64,000 bases of DNA. Origin: Colius striatus. Its lineage: Eukaryota > Chordata > Aves > Coliiformes > Coliidae. Below, in pieces: positions 14,807-27,018 of this stretch (position 1 is the stretch's first letter; each line of letters begins with the position of its first letter). Both the position numbers and the translations under genes were made by a program. The notes beneath the pieces are model-generated. The model did no database searches. It was not told the origin of the DNA and saw only the letters and a program-made list of their open reading frames with translations. Location: contig NC_084759.1 in NCBI RefSeq assembly GCF_028858725.1, positions 142,394,671 through 142,458,670 of the forward strand, in the 5' to 3' direction.

Positions 14807-15475
14807 CTGGTTTTCTTCTTGCAAAACTCGGTATTGTTCCTTCCAAATGGTGATTTTTGAAGCTTCATCTTTCCTCAGAGCTCTCTCCTTTTTTAGCTCA
14901 GGACTCCAGAAGGTCTTGATACTGTTCATGGAAGAACTCAGCTTGCTTTCTTTCACCTCCACATCCTTGCGAAGTAGATCATTTTCCCTTAATACTTCTT
15001 TGAGTTGTGTCTGCAGATCCATTATTGTGTTGTCCCTGGCCTGGCGCAGTGAGTGAGGCACAGTGGATGCCATGCTCACTGGAGGGAGATGGTGCTCTCC
15101 AAATGCAATAGTATCACTGGCAACTCCACTACTGGCAATGTTAGGGCTGCTACCCATTGCAGTCATCCTAACACCGTAAGGCAGCCGCCCTCCAGATCGG
15201 CCCAAAGTCATGGTGCTTTTTGGGGTGTCTGCACCCACGTTCTCATGGTCACTTAGATACATTGGGCCAGATGTAGCATAGGCAGCATTTAAGGACTGAA
15301 TATTTTCCATAGAAAGGGTCTTCCCACTGCCACCTCCAGTACTACTCCCAGAACTGCCTCCCGTGCTGTTGGTTCGACGATGGCCCAAGCGTGGTGACCG
15401 TGGCAGCCTTGGTGAACGCCCTGGACTCTGGTTGCTTGGCTCAACCTTACCAACTGACCGAGCACTTCCATACAT
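14807..15475 (-). CDS. ERC1: ERC1 (ELKS/RAB6IP2/CAST2) first coding exon
   Basis: This exon encodes the amino terminus of ERC1, a coiled-coil scaffold of the presynaptic active zone, of cortical plus-end/focal-adhesion complexes, and of the IKK complex. The ATG at 15475 opens MYGSARSVGKVEPSNQSPGR and is followed by the Ser/Gly-rich basic segment (SPRLPRSPRLGHRRTNSTGG) and the conserved SMENIQSLNAAYATSGPMYL stretch. After MGSSPNIASSGVASDTIAFG the first coiled coil begins at about residue 150 (DLQTQLKEVLRENDLLRKDV). The exon is exactly 223 codons and ends in phase 0 after QEENQ. The donor GTTTGT follows at 14806. An upstream in-frame ATG at 15499 lies before the likely acceptor (CCATCAG ending at 15483), so MYGS is taken as the start. 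The match to the mammalian protein, from memory, is nearly residue for residue. The remaining exons lie beyond the left edge. Confidence 0.96.
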
Positions 15476-15709
15476 GATTAAGCTGATGGTGTGAGGCAAT
15501 TAGACAGGTATAAAATCAGGAATGAGACAAATCCTGTTAAGTTCTTCAATGGTTTTAAGTCAGCTTAAGGCCAATCACAGCTTGTAAAAGATCCACTTGT
15601 CCATCTTTGAAGTCATGTGCTCATCATGTTCAGGACCATATCTGTATCAATAAGAATAGTATATTAAAATCTGTATCAATAAAATTAACATATCAAATAC
15701 TTACTTTAT

Positions 15710-15799
15710 CATAGAATCATAGAATGGTAGGGGTTGGAAGGGACCTTTAGAGATCATCTAGTCCAACCCCACTGCAGAAGCAGGGTCACCTAAATCACC
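15710..15799 (-). mobile_element. CR1 LINE fragment, extreme 3' end
   Basis: About 90 bases of CR1 3' UTR, read on plus as CATAGAATCATAGAATGG followed by the conserved GGTTGGAAGGGACCTTTAG and TCATCTAGTCCAAC words. It closely resembles the copy at 13071. It sits about 235 bases upstream of the ERC1 coding-exon start, in the same orientation as the gene. Confidence 0.9.
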
Positions 15800-18350
15800 A
15801 AATATTTTATCCTACACTAGAATAAAGTAAATTCTACTACCTTTACACTTCTCAAACATATTTTCAATTACCATTCACAGAAAAACAGTATCTTATTTAA
15901 ACCCAAAAAAGAATTTCTATTCTTGCTATTCTGTTTTCATATTATGGTAAAGATAGAGAAAAAAAGAATCCATCATTTTTCAAGCCATAATTTTGTTGGT
16001 CATGACCTGACATCTACAGAAGTCATCTAACTTCTTTTTCATATTTCTAACTGGCTCTGATTCCTTCTAAGACAAACAATCAAAATTTTAAGTCCATTCA
16101 GTAGTGTTTTCTTTTTGTCTTTAAGCACTGCTAGGATAGAGTTTCTAAATCCGGTAGCTGTGAAAATAGTCCTCCAAATCAGAAGGTAGGGTGGACTGAA
16201 ATGACTTTGTTCATGATCTGAAGTAGCAAATCCCTTTAATGTTGCTGTCAGCCCTCCTTCAAGCTCAAAAGTCAGAACCAAAATTAAGATGAAACACCAC
16301 TGACCACAAAGCTTAAGCAAGTATGGATAGAACTCCAAAATAACGATAATCACACAGCAATGAGATCAATGAGGTTAAGAGTAAGAACAGAATCACACCA
16401 GCACTGAAACCTGGTTCAAGCTTTATCTTCTCTCAAGCTGAGATTCAGTCTTAAACACAACTTAAATCTTCATTTGGGTTAAGCAATAATCTCAATCAAA
16501 ATATACTTCTCATTAGCCAGCTCTGATCAATTCCATTAAATAATAATCATTCCAACAGCAGCAACCTCATAAAATACAAACCAGTATCACATCATCTCAT
16601 TACAGTTCTTCCTCCCCTCTACTTGTTCTTTAGACAAGAACTCTGCTAGCACATAGAATAAAATTCCTTATTTGTGCACTGCAACGTGATGGTGTTCTAC
16701 AAGCACTAGCAGGTAACACTTTAGTACAGGGCTGTGACTGCCGCTAGTAGGCAAGATCTAGTAGAGGAGCAAAAAACAGGAATGAAATCCTCTGTTGTGA
16801 CTGAACTACTGCACTGTAGAACTACTCTCACTATACAGTTCTCACTTTTTTTTTCCCTCCATTTTTTTTTTCCAGCATAAACTATTTCAAGTCACTGTTG
16901 GGCTCATCTGAAACCAGAAGTAGAACATGGAAACATCCCTGACCTGATGTCTCCTCATTAGATGAAAGAATGCCAGATAGTGTCCAAAGAGCAGCAGCAC
17001 CTTATACATCCCAAAGTCTTTTCTTTCACACCAGCTTTCATCTAGCCTTACCTTCTGCTCAGAAGTTAGCTTTCCCAGATAAAAGGAACTCATTTTTTCA
17101 AACCCTATGGCATGTTTGTGAGATAACTGGGCAAGTAGATAAAAGATTAGGCTTAAGAGAGGTACATACTTACAACATAAATGGTAGAAATAATAAAACT
17201 GGGTAGAAGAAGCCAAAAAACAACAGTGAAAAAAATACTGGAAAAGGGTGGACAGAACAAAATTAAAAGCTTGATGAAAAAGATACTTTGCTTTTCCTTT
17301 CAGAAACAATTTAGTATGCGAAAATATGCAAACAGAAATAGCTTTAAAATGTTTAGTCCAATCCTAAATTTTAAACAGAAAACAAGATCAGAGTAAGTCA
17401 ACATTTTTTTCATTGTCACGCTATTTCATTTAAACAATACAATAGCAAGAGTAATTTTACAAAGCTGATACTGTTTTGTGAGCAGTCCTCAAGAACTTCA
17501 AGTGCTCATTCTTCCTTTCTCCTTCCTTTCTGCAACCAAAGCTAGCAACAATATTGCTATGGAATATTTTAAACCACATATGTAAAGCAAAGTAGGCCAA
17601 GGAAAGGTAGCTTGAGGCATTAATAATTGAAATTAGCTACCACCTACAGAGTTTATTTTTTTTAATACAAGTTACAGATAAGACATTTCTTACATTTCAG
17701 CTACATATCCTTATGCAAAACACTACAGAAATATAAACTATGTAACAAAGTCTACAGTGTTCCTCTGGAGTTGCTTCAATAAGCAAGAAACTGTGCCACG
17801 GATCTGGAAGAAAAACACTTCTTCCAAAGAGAAAAGCTATTTCTGACTACGCATGTTGTTAGAGATATCAAAATGCTAAAACGGCTGCTGTGATACCATT
17901 TGAACACTCAAAACAAGTCAAATATGATTTCTTAGACACTACATAAAGTACATTCAAGTAAAAGCTTGAGGATTCATGAGAATTCTGTTGAAAATTAATC
18001 CAAATCACAGCACTTAATTCATTGCTAGAAACTCACCACGGTAAATCAGTGCAAACATTCACTTAAAAGTTTTTAAAGAGTTTGACTTGAACCATAAGAT
18101 TAGACATGTTTTATTCTGCATGTTGTAGTTAAAGTGTTTTCCCTAAAAAACATTAAGTTTAAATGTTTCTAGAAGTGCATTGGGGCATGCAGAAGTATCA
18201 CCTAATAAAGTGTTTAAGAACACACATGAAACACGTAAAAGACTTTAGATAATTTCTAATGACTTAACTCCCAAACTAGAAAACTCACAGGATTGCTTTC
18301 TCCTTGCCTGAGCAAATATTTTGTTAAATCGCTAATAGCTTTTCAAAGAA

Positions 18351-18430
18351 TGAAGGTGACTGACGTTCTTGACAGAAAAGTAGCTTCCCATGAAGGTGAC
18401 TGACGTTCTTGACAGTAAAATAGCTTCCCA
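18351..18430. repeat. Tandem duplication of a 40-bp unit
   Basis: Two adjacent 40-base copies (18351-18390 and 18391-18430) both begin TGAAGGTGACTGACGTTC and end in TAGCTTCCCA. They differ at only two positions. A third copy starts with TGAAG and then diverges. Each unit carries the CRE-like half site TGACGTT. It lies in ERC1 intron 1. The near identity suggests a recent duplication. Confidence 0.93.
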
Positions 18431-19032
18431 TGAAGCTGGAAGGAGCTGGCCGCACAGCAAATGTGCAGGAGCCATCTTCTAATACACTGAGCAGGTTAGC
18501 TTTCCTTTGCTGGAAACACCAGTTCTACAATAATTCATCTCCAAGCTTTGTTTCACAGGTAGGAACCATCCCCTCTGTTATTCCAGAAAAAAAAAAAACC
18601 AAAGAATTCAATCTATGAAAAATGACTCAGAATTAGTTATCAATTCCCATAGTGGAAACTTGGGCAGAACACCTCTGACACCATTGCCATCACCGCCATG
18701 TGTTCTAACTTTTCAAAACCAAAACCAAATAAAAGTAGTAGAGCAATTAAAGAAAGAGTCTTTGGAAACAAGTAAACATAATCCTCCAATATTTCTCTTA
18801 AATGAAAACTTTCATTAAATGACTGCTAGAGTTTAAAATTGTGAATATTCCAAACATTAACTAAATACACCTTTCCAACCATGCCTCCACTGTCAGTATT
18901 TTCACTGACACGGAGAATTTTTATGGTTTAAGTGGAAAAAAACAAATAAGCAAACATGTATACAAGAAAAATCTTAAATCTTTTTTTAAAATTATTTTTT
19001 TCCAGTAGCATTATCACTGCCTATTTCAATCT

Positions 19033-19397
19033 CTTTAGTCTAGATAAGAGAAGACTGTGGGGGATCTCATTAATATTTACAAATATCTAAATAGTGGATG
19101 TCAGGAGGTTGGGGCATCCCTTTTCTCTGTTGTTTCTAGTGACAGGACAAGGGGTAATGGGATGAAGCTGGAACACAAAAAGTTCCATTTAAACACAAGG
19201 AAAAACTATTTCACTGTTCAGGTGAGGGAGCCCTGGCACAGGCTGCCCAAGGAGGGTGTGGAGTCTCCTTCCCTGGAGATTTTCAAAACCCACCTGGATG
19301 TCTTCCTGTGCAACCTGATCTAGGTGGACCTGCTTTAGCAGGAGGGTTTGGACTGGATGATGTCTAGAGGTCCCTTCCAACTCCTACCATTCTATGA
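19033..19397 (+). mobile_element. CR1 LINE fragment, 3' end with 88-codon ORF remnant
   Basis: A 5'-truncated CR1. The open frame 19057-19323 encodes the end of CR1 ORF2 ([20 protein letters not shown] through [15 protein letters not shown] to FLCNLI). The element ends with CCTACCATTCTATGATG. It belongs to the same subfamily as the copy at 13071 and lies antisense to ERC1. Confidence 0.92.
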
Positions 19398-22300
19398 TGC
19401 CATAAGCCAAAGTAGCTATTAAGACAATTCACATTAGGAGAAACATCTTTCATCCTGGAAACAGTGAAGTGAAGGAAGTGACAGAAACATCTTTTCTCAT
19501 TTGCAACATGAATTAATCAGGAACAAGAAAAGAGGTCTAGTTTCCCTCCAGAAGTCCAAGTAAAATTACACAGATGGTATATTTCAGATATCAACGTAAC
19601 CAGAAAAGTTCAAGTTTTTCAATATTCTGATCCACACTAGAATTTTACCGAGGAACTCGGAAGTATAGTCTCTTATCTTCCATGAGGCCAACATGCAGCA
19701 CTCTTATTTTAGTCATAGCAGAAGAGGAAAAAATTTAGTCACAAATAAACCATCTCTTCACCTTACAGGATGGTGACAACCACAAGCAACACTGCCTAAC
19801 TGTAATATGAATGTATCGGCCATTTTTCCTTTGCAAACTCTGCTGTAGGTTTCAAGAACTTTTGGTCCCTTTTGCCAATATAGAAACACTTACACCTAAG
19901 ATTACAAAGAAAGAGACTACAAACTGCAAGTGTTTAAAGAATCAAAACCACTAAAGTGAGCGCTAAACTATTTTCTCTTCATACGCCTTTATATATATAA
20001 AAAAAAATCCCCAAAAACTAATGTCAGTCAAAGTAAAAACTTAATCTAGAGACTAGCATGGTAGCTTTAAAAGTACAGAGACATACAATCAACCTTGTTA
20101 CTAGCTGAAAATGCTACCTAGCAGTTATGAAAAAATGTTGAAAGAATGACTGTTAGAAGCATAAAAAGAATAGATGAGAATGAGACAATATAATAGAAAA
20201 AGGTTTGAAAAAAAGGAGAGTTATGAACACATTTTCTATATGAAAATAAGATGGAGAGCATCTAGCATTTCAAACAGAAAATACTATGAAAAATGTCTTA
20301 AGATCACAGGTAACTCTCCAAAACCAATCAGAGACAGACATCGTGAACTCTGAAAAAAGCTTATAATCTGACAGTAAACAGAGAAATATACTACAGTGTA
20401 ACTTGTGGCAATTAAAATGAGCCTGTTTCATTACAGAAGCCTAGTCAGAGCCAGTGAAAAGCAATGGAGAATTCAAAAAAATCCTTCTAAACAGCAAAGC
20501 AGCTACCACTCCAAGAAATACAGTGAGATACAGAAGTTACATCAATGAAAAGGGTAACGTAACCTGCACAACTTCATGAGGATTTACTTGCAAGGCAATT
20601 ATGAAGCGAGAGATGGCAGGAAGAGGTACACTAGTCTTGTAGAAAGATCTACTGGTTTTCAATAAATGTATTCAGGCATAATATAAATCTAAGAAATTCT
20701 GAAGGGAATCACATTAACATCAACCTCAGTGTAAAGAATCCAATAAAATGAGATGTGTTTACCAAGGTTGTCACAGTCAGCCCCTACCTCCAGTATTTTA
20801 TGTGAACCAATGGCTTAGAAAGCAGATATTCCTGGCTATGGCTGACATCAAGCAGAAGGTTCATTAACACATAGGTTTGTTAACCTTGGGAAGATCTCTG
20901 TCATATAAACATATAATGTTTTTCATATCCTGTCTTTACTCCAGGGCAAATACTAATACCGTAGTAACTAATTCTAGGTAAGTAAGGAAATCAAACACAG
21001 AAAAATATACTGCAGAAATACTGGAAAATCTCTGGGAAAAAAAAAATAAAAGTAACTTCTGGAGCCTTCAGCAAGTAACATTTCCTTTAAATATCTTTTC
21101 TGCAGCTGCTGTTCAGGACTGACACCAGCTGACAGACAGCAACACTTACACAGTCAACTCCTTAATAGCAACCATGCCTGATAGTCAGGCATGGAGCAGC
21201 TTGCTCACGAACTAGGTAGGCAAGAACACCTTAGAGCACAGTGACCCCTCTAGTGCCTCCCATCAGCATAGTGGCAGGCACATATCCAGAGTTCCCAGAA
21301 GACAGATCTTCCTTGTAGCAGCAACCCCTGCCTGCACAAGGAAGGCTTTGAATGTCAATTCTATAATAACAACAGAAAAGTCAGCCTTGACAGGAACTGT
21401 TTTAATCTGATAAAGCAGCGTAGCAGCCACATTAGGCTTCATTAACAGAGATAGCAATTGTTCACATTTTCATAATTAATACCTTAATAGTTAATCAAAA
21501 GAACAGTGACTAGATTATACAATGGGATCTGGACTCCAGAATGGAGTCAGGGAGAGGGAAAAAAAAAAAAAAGAAAAAGATGGAATTTCAAAACAGAAAA
21601 AGTTTATATTCCAGTAAAACCCTGAAAAACATCTTTGCCTTGGAATTTAAATAGCGAGTGAGATGAGAGAATAGACAGAATTCACGGCAACTCAGAGGTG
21701 TGTCAACTAAGACAAAAAAAACCCCAACCAACCAAATTCCTGCTACTTTCTGGTGTACATCACAATTACAGAAGCTGTAGTTGCTGCAACTTTACATTAA
21801 AAAAATGTGAAGTATCTATCTTAGGACCAGAGTATAGATTTTAGGTTTGACTAGCTCTGGAAGGTAAGAAGGCTCACTACTTTTTATATTAAGTTAACAA
21901 CTACTACACAAGAAAACAACAGAAGAAAGTTTATTTTGGAAACTGTTTGTAAGCCAGTCAATGCTGAACACAAGGCATTGAACCCATGGAATTCAGGGTT
22001 GTTTATCCATATCAAAATATTCTTATCCTCATGGCCTTGACAGCAGGAAAGCAAAAGGGATGAATTAAGATGGAAAGCAGAAAAAAAAGGAATTGCTCAT
22101 ATTATGATTGATTCTCATTACTAGATAGCATGTGAATAGATGCTCAAACACTGACATCTGCTCATGTCCAATTCCTTTTAAAGATAGGTTGGTCTTTTCT
22201 AAAGTACATTCACCGACTTACACATCTGCCAAGTACATTGAAAGTAATAGTGTCCTTCTCTCTCATCACACGTGAGAAGATCGGAACTGATGCATTCTGC

Positions 22301-24391
22301 CCCCCAGCCACAGAGATATCTTCCTAGAGAAGTATCTTAAAAATCCCTGACAAGTTTTACATGACTGACATATCAAAACCCATGGTTTATAAAAGGCAGA
22401 CCATCAATCCTAACCCTAACATTTTGAGAAAAAAACCAGCAGTCATTTGTCAAAGGAGTGGTTTGTTTCCTAACACAGATTGACACTTGTGTTACACGCT
22501 TCATTTTGAGAACATAAATGGTACATGTACACTTCAAATCACCACAGAATACAGAAACATATCACTCTATATGTTTCCACAACGACTATCTGTCCTTTTT
22601 AGACACCTTTCTGTTTCCCATTCTTCTGTCCAATCCCTACAAGATATCTCATCCAGAATACACTATCTGTGAGTCTCTAAATAAGAGCTAGAAACACTCA
22701 TCAGCTTCCTAGTTAATTTGTCTCCCATAAACACACAGTTTTGTTCATGAGATCTACTTACTCCACAAAGACATGACTAAGACAACAGAACATGCCCTAC
22801 TCTATAGCAACTTCTTTGCAAAAGCAGTTTTAACTGACATCAGGTCTTGATATCAGCATAAAGGGTATCATTTCAGCACCACAGGTCCCAAATTTTTCTA
22901 AAGCCTCATCCCTCATCAGACTAAAATGGTTCTGCTCACAGTATACCAAAAGTAACCTGGTCATTAAATTCCAGTGCACGAGCAAGTTCTTTTCCTTTGT
23001 CAAGTTGCTGTGTACCAATAAAAGTTTTTCTGTCTTCCTCCAGAGACTAGGGAACATATTTCTTAACACTAGCTGGACAATCACACTTAAGGGCTCCCCA
23101 GGGATGGCAGAAGCCTTGGACGCTGTTCTAGCACCTGTACTCTCCAATAGGTTTAAGCACTTCACTGGAAGTCTTGAATTTGTTATAGGATGATTTGTAC
23201 ATGGTGCAGAAATATTGTGGACCATTTTCGGCTCCTGGTGCTTCCCTAGGTTTACCAAGGATTGCACCCAAGGATCCACATGGTCCTTCTCTGTCCTACA
23301 TTCTCAGTGCTAAGAGGCAGGCTAGGAAGGTGCATCAGGATTTGTTTTGTGCAAAGACTAGGAGCAGATTACAACTCTCTAAATTTAAAGCTGAGAGGAG
23401 ACAGAAGACTGAAACACAAAAAGCAGCAGGAGTCAGAACATGCACTTAAACTTCCTAGTGATGAACTAGTTAAACTAACTCCCATTCTGCTAATTACCTA
23501 GGAGTCTGAAGACCTGTCAACATTGATTTGCTGTCACTGTATGGCTGAAGAGTTTATGGCTTGATTTTCATACAGTCAGTAAATACTGTGTGTTTGCATG
23601 CATGGTGGTTTCTCTCTTCCCCCAAGGCAGCATGCAACCAACTTCATAACAGTGGAAACACAATGCTAAAAGTGATAAAGATATTTCAAAAGCCCAGAAG
23701 TACCTAGAAGCACTAGTGAAACCATGTAGACAGCTAGCCTAAAGTCACCACAGGCAACATCATGGGGCAAAGTAGAATCCACAGACTTTCCATCCTAATC
23801 TTGTGCTGACAACAAAGTCACGTTAATGATATTGATGCAATCCACATACTAGAAAACATCACTTTTACTAAATTAGCATTGGATTTTGTAGGATCTCATG
23901 TTCTACCACTGCCACACAGCAGCCCACTGCGTGATACAGAGTTAAACCCTTGGCTTAGGCAGGCACTAAACTGACTGAACGCTCATCACCCAAGAGCGCT
24001 CTGACAACAGGAAGGGTTCAAGAACGCATATTTTTGTTTCTTAATTCTAGCAAACAGTCTGACTATTTAAAAGGTTGCATATATTCATCCATCTGTACAT
24101 TTCTCAGCACACCACACTTAGGTAAACCAAGCCAGACCTTCTAAATGGATGACAATTTTCAAGTGGCTTAGCCAGGTAAGTGTTATTAACAAACCTCTTA
24201 CACAAGACAGGCTTTTGGAGGAATTGGCTGGAAAACAGGGAAGGGCAAGGGGAGAAGGGATAACAATAGCAGAGTATCCTGATTTACAACAACAAGGAAT
24301 TTGTGTACTAGTTACAACAGCACAGTGAAATATTTCTGTTCACACAGAAACATGGATAACCGCTACCAAGAACTGAGAAAGTGGCAGATTC

Positions 24392-24413
24392 GGGGAGGGG
24401 GCGGGGGGAGGGG
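24392..24413 (+). repeat. Compact G-quadruplex motif
   Basis: Four G runs of 4, 5, 6 and 4 are separated by single-base loops (A, C, A). This is the most compact quadruplex consensus in the window. The G-rich strand is the template strand of ERC1, about 2 kb inside intron 1 from the CpG island. Confidence 0.85.
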
Positions 24414-26498
24414 TAGGTTTCTTTCATGACCAAGATTTGCAATTCAATAAAAAAAACACAGGCTATGTAAATACCACACCTCCTTTTTTTGCCAGTCAGG
24501 CTATTAGTCAGATACTAGAATTAAAAGTTATGTGAACAGAATCTCATAACAGTTTGTGACAGGATCAAAGAAACAATGCTAAGACTGAGGAGAAACATGA
24601 TGCGTTAATACATCCTAGATAACAGAAAGCCAAACTGAAGAAAATCTGCTAACATCCTTACAGTGATTTGATCACAGCTAAATTGGCTTCTCAGAAAATG
24701 TGGAGAAAGTTCAAATCATATCAAATGTCATGATAAACTCACGTTTTACTCAGTAGATCCCAATCTTTTTTCTGGCTGTAGCCTCTCTTAGAAATTGGGA
24801 GATTGAGACAATTCCAAATTTCTGGATGATAAGGTAAAGTCACACACTTGACTATTCAAGGAACTACTGTTCCGTGCTAAAAGTTCCAAATCATGCTTCT
24901 GAACTACTTTCAATACTGCTGCCTCAGTTATTAAATACTAGTGGTTTAATCCAAATATTTCATTGCTAAAAAATCACCCCAAATTACGGTACTACCAACT
25001 CTGGCCGTAGTAACCTGGGCAAGGCAGTGATTTTTCTCTCTTAATCTTACTTGATACGGTTGTAAGGGTGCTGACTCATAAGTGACCCTGAATTGGGGCA
25101 AGCATTTGAGCTGCTGCAGTTTTCATCACAAAACACAGGCTGTGGATCGCAGTAGCTCAGGAGGAGACGTATGTTCAGCCGCCTACTGCTATAGACGCAG
25201 TAACCTCCAGGAGAAAAGGAGGGCAGGCAGCTGGTGAAGGTTACTGCTATAAACACTCTAGCTGAGTTGGCCATTGTTTAAGAATTACAACCCTGCAGTC
25301 CAACCAGATAACTTTTCTTTTGGTTACAGCCTGTTGGATTTGAGGTAACATATTAGTCAGCTACAACCACTTCACATACATCAACGTGCTCTCAAAACAA
25401 ACTTGGATAAAACGTTAAACATATGTTGCTCTTTGGAGCAATTCTCTTTCTAGCCATTTGCTTCAATTCTCTTGGCTGTTATACTGCTTTCACATAGCAC
25501 TACCTCCATATGTGTTTCCTTACATCTTTTCTGATCTCTCCCATTTCCATTGAGGTTTCCCTTTAAACCATTTTACACCATGTTCAGGACAAACCACAAC
25601 GTGAACTTTCAGCGTACATGGAACGTTCCACATAAAATAAATAGTATACTTCATAAAGAAGGTTTAGAGTTGATGTTAAAAACGAGACAGATGTGGAAAG
25701 TGAGCAATTCCCGACACATGCTTCAGGATGGCAGCAGATCCAGAAACAAAGCATCGTGTCAGCTGACACTTACTTTGTAGTAGATGTAATAAAATAAACG
25801 AAATGTGACCATTCAGCGTTCACGGAGGAAAAGGAATAAAAACCCAGCATCACCGCAAGGTCTGGATAGAGGCACCAGTCACCATTACCTCAGATGATGC
25901 GGCTCAGACAACAAAAGCGGGAGCTTCCCAAGGACAGAGTAAAGTAGGGACAGAAAAATACCGTAGGGAACGCGAACGGGAAAAGCACGAAAGACATACC
26001 GTACGAGGCAAACCCAAACCCCACCCGGCGCTCCGCAGCCCGCCCCGGCGCACCACCACCATGAGCAATGCCCCGCCGGACGCGGGCCCGCTCGCCTGCC
26101 GCCGGCGGGCAGGGTGATGGAGCCGTCCCCGCCGCGGTCCCCGTGGGCCGGCCGGGGCAGGGCTGCTGCCGCCCAGCCCCCGGGCCGTGACAGCGTGCGC
26201 GGGGCCCGGCAGGGGCGAGGCCTCGTATCCCCCGGGCCGCCTCCCCCGGCCGCACCCGGGCGCCCCCTCTCTCCGGCCGGCCGACAGGCCAGGCAACCCT
26301 CGGGGAAGCCGCCGCCGGACCCGCACCCACCTGAAGGGCAGCTCCCCGGCGACAGGCCCCGCCGCCGCCTGCCCCCTGCTCTGCCGCCGCAGCCCCTGTC
26401 CGAGCACAGCGACCGCTCGCAGCTACCGGCTCCCGCAGGCCCCGCCCCGACCCTGGCTCCCTCCAGCGGCCGGTAAGAAGTGTAAAGCACCACCACTA

Positions 26499-26550
26499 CC
26501 TCCCCCCCCACCCCCCCCGCGATCCCCCGCACTGAGCGAGGACCCTCACC
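26499..26550 (-). other. ERC1: Candidate ERC1 exon 1 donor followed by G-rich tract
   Basis: On the minus strand, GGCAG ends at 26550 and GTGAGG follows, a good splice donor for a non-coding first exon of ERC1. About 20-50 bases further into the intron the minus strand has G runs of 5, 8 and 8 (26528 down to 26502). A second possible donor, TTCAG followed by GTGGGT, lies at 26331/26330. The choice between them is uncertain. Confidence 0.4.
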
Positions 26551-27007
26551 TGCCTGTCAGCCCGTGGGGAGGGGGTGCGCGACGGCGGGAGCGGGCGGCG
26601 GCGGGAGCGGGCGGCGGCGGCGGCGGCTCGCCGGCCAGGTCAGCTCCGCGCGCTCCTCTCCCCGCCACCTCTCGCGCGTGAGCCCCGCCGCTCCCTCCCG
26701 CGCCCCCGGCGCGAGACACGCAAGCCCCGCCCCCGCCGCGCGACGCCCCGGAGCCCCGCCCCCCGACTGCCGCGCGGCGCCCGCCCCGCCCACGGCGCGC
26801 GCTCGCCGAGCCGGGCTTCCCGCCCCGCCCCGCCGCTCCCGCCCCGGGCCTGGGCGTGGCCTTCCGCAGCCCCGGCGCTGCGTCACCGCTCCGCGCGGCC
26901 GCGGGAGGTTTGGCTCTTCTCGCGTGCCGTAGCCGCTTTTTCTCTTTCTCCCTCTGCCTGGGCGGGAGTTCCGAACCGCCGCTGGAGATCGGAGGCGGAC
27001 CCCGCGG

Positions 27008-27018
27008 CCCAGGTACTA
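27008..27018 (+). other. RAD52: Candidate RAD52 non-coding exon 1 donor
   Basis: CCCAG ends at 27012 and GTACTA follows, inside the CpG island and in RAD52 orientation. RAD52 needs an upstream non-coding exon because its start-codon exon at 34809 opens with a splice acceptor. The transcription start would lie a short distance to the left, near 26.9 kb. Other GT sites in the island are possible. Confidence 0.35.

Larger units (their letters stand above)
15483..26549 (-). other. ERC1: ERC1 intron 1
   Basis: This is the interval between the CpG-island promoter and the first coding exon. The acceptor is probably the AG at 15484-15483 and the donor is probably near 26549, but both are inferred. 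It contains two CR1 fragments, a 40-bp tandem duplication and a G-quadruplex-type tract, listed separately. Open frames of 140-149 codons (16887-17309 and 22830-23279, both minus) have no recognisable domain and are not called as genes. Confidence 0.7.

Noticed and set aside
15476..15499. Upstream in-frame ATG (MPHTISLI) before the ERC1 start
   Set aside because: It lies upstream of the likely acceptor CCATCAG ending at 15483. The mammalian protein starts at MYGSARS.
16887..17309. 140-codon minus-strand frame in ERC1 intron 1
   Set aside because: The composition is Phe/Leu/Tyr-rich, as expected from AT-rich DNA, and no domain or homologue is recognisable.
22405..22422. Telomere-like CCTAACCCTAAC
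   Set aside because: It is only about two units long with no array, so it is expected by chance and is not an interstitial telomere.
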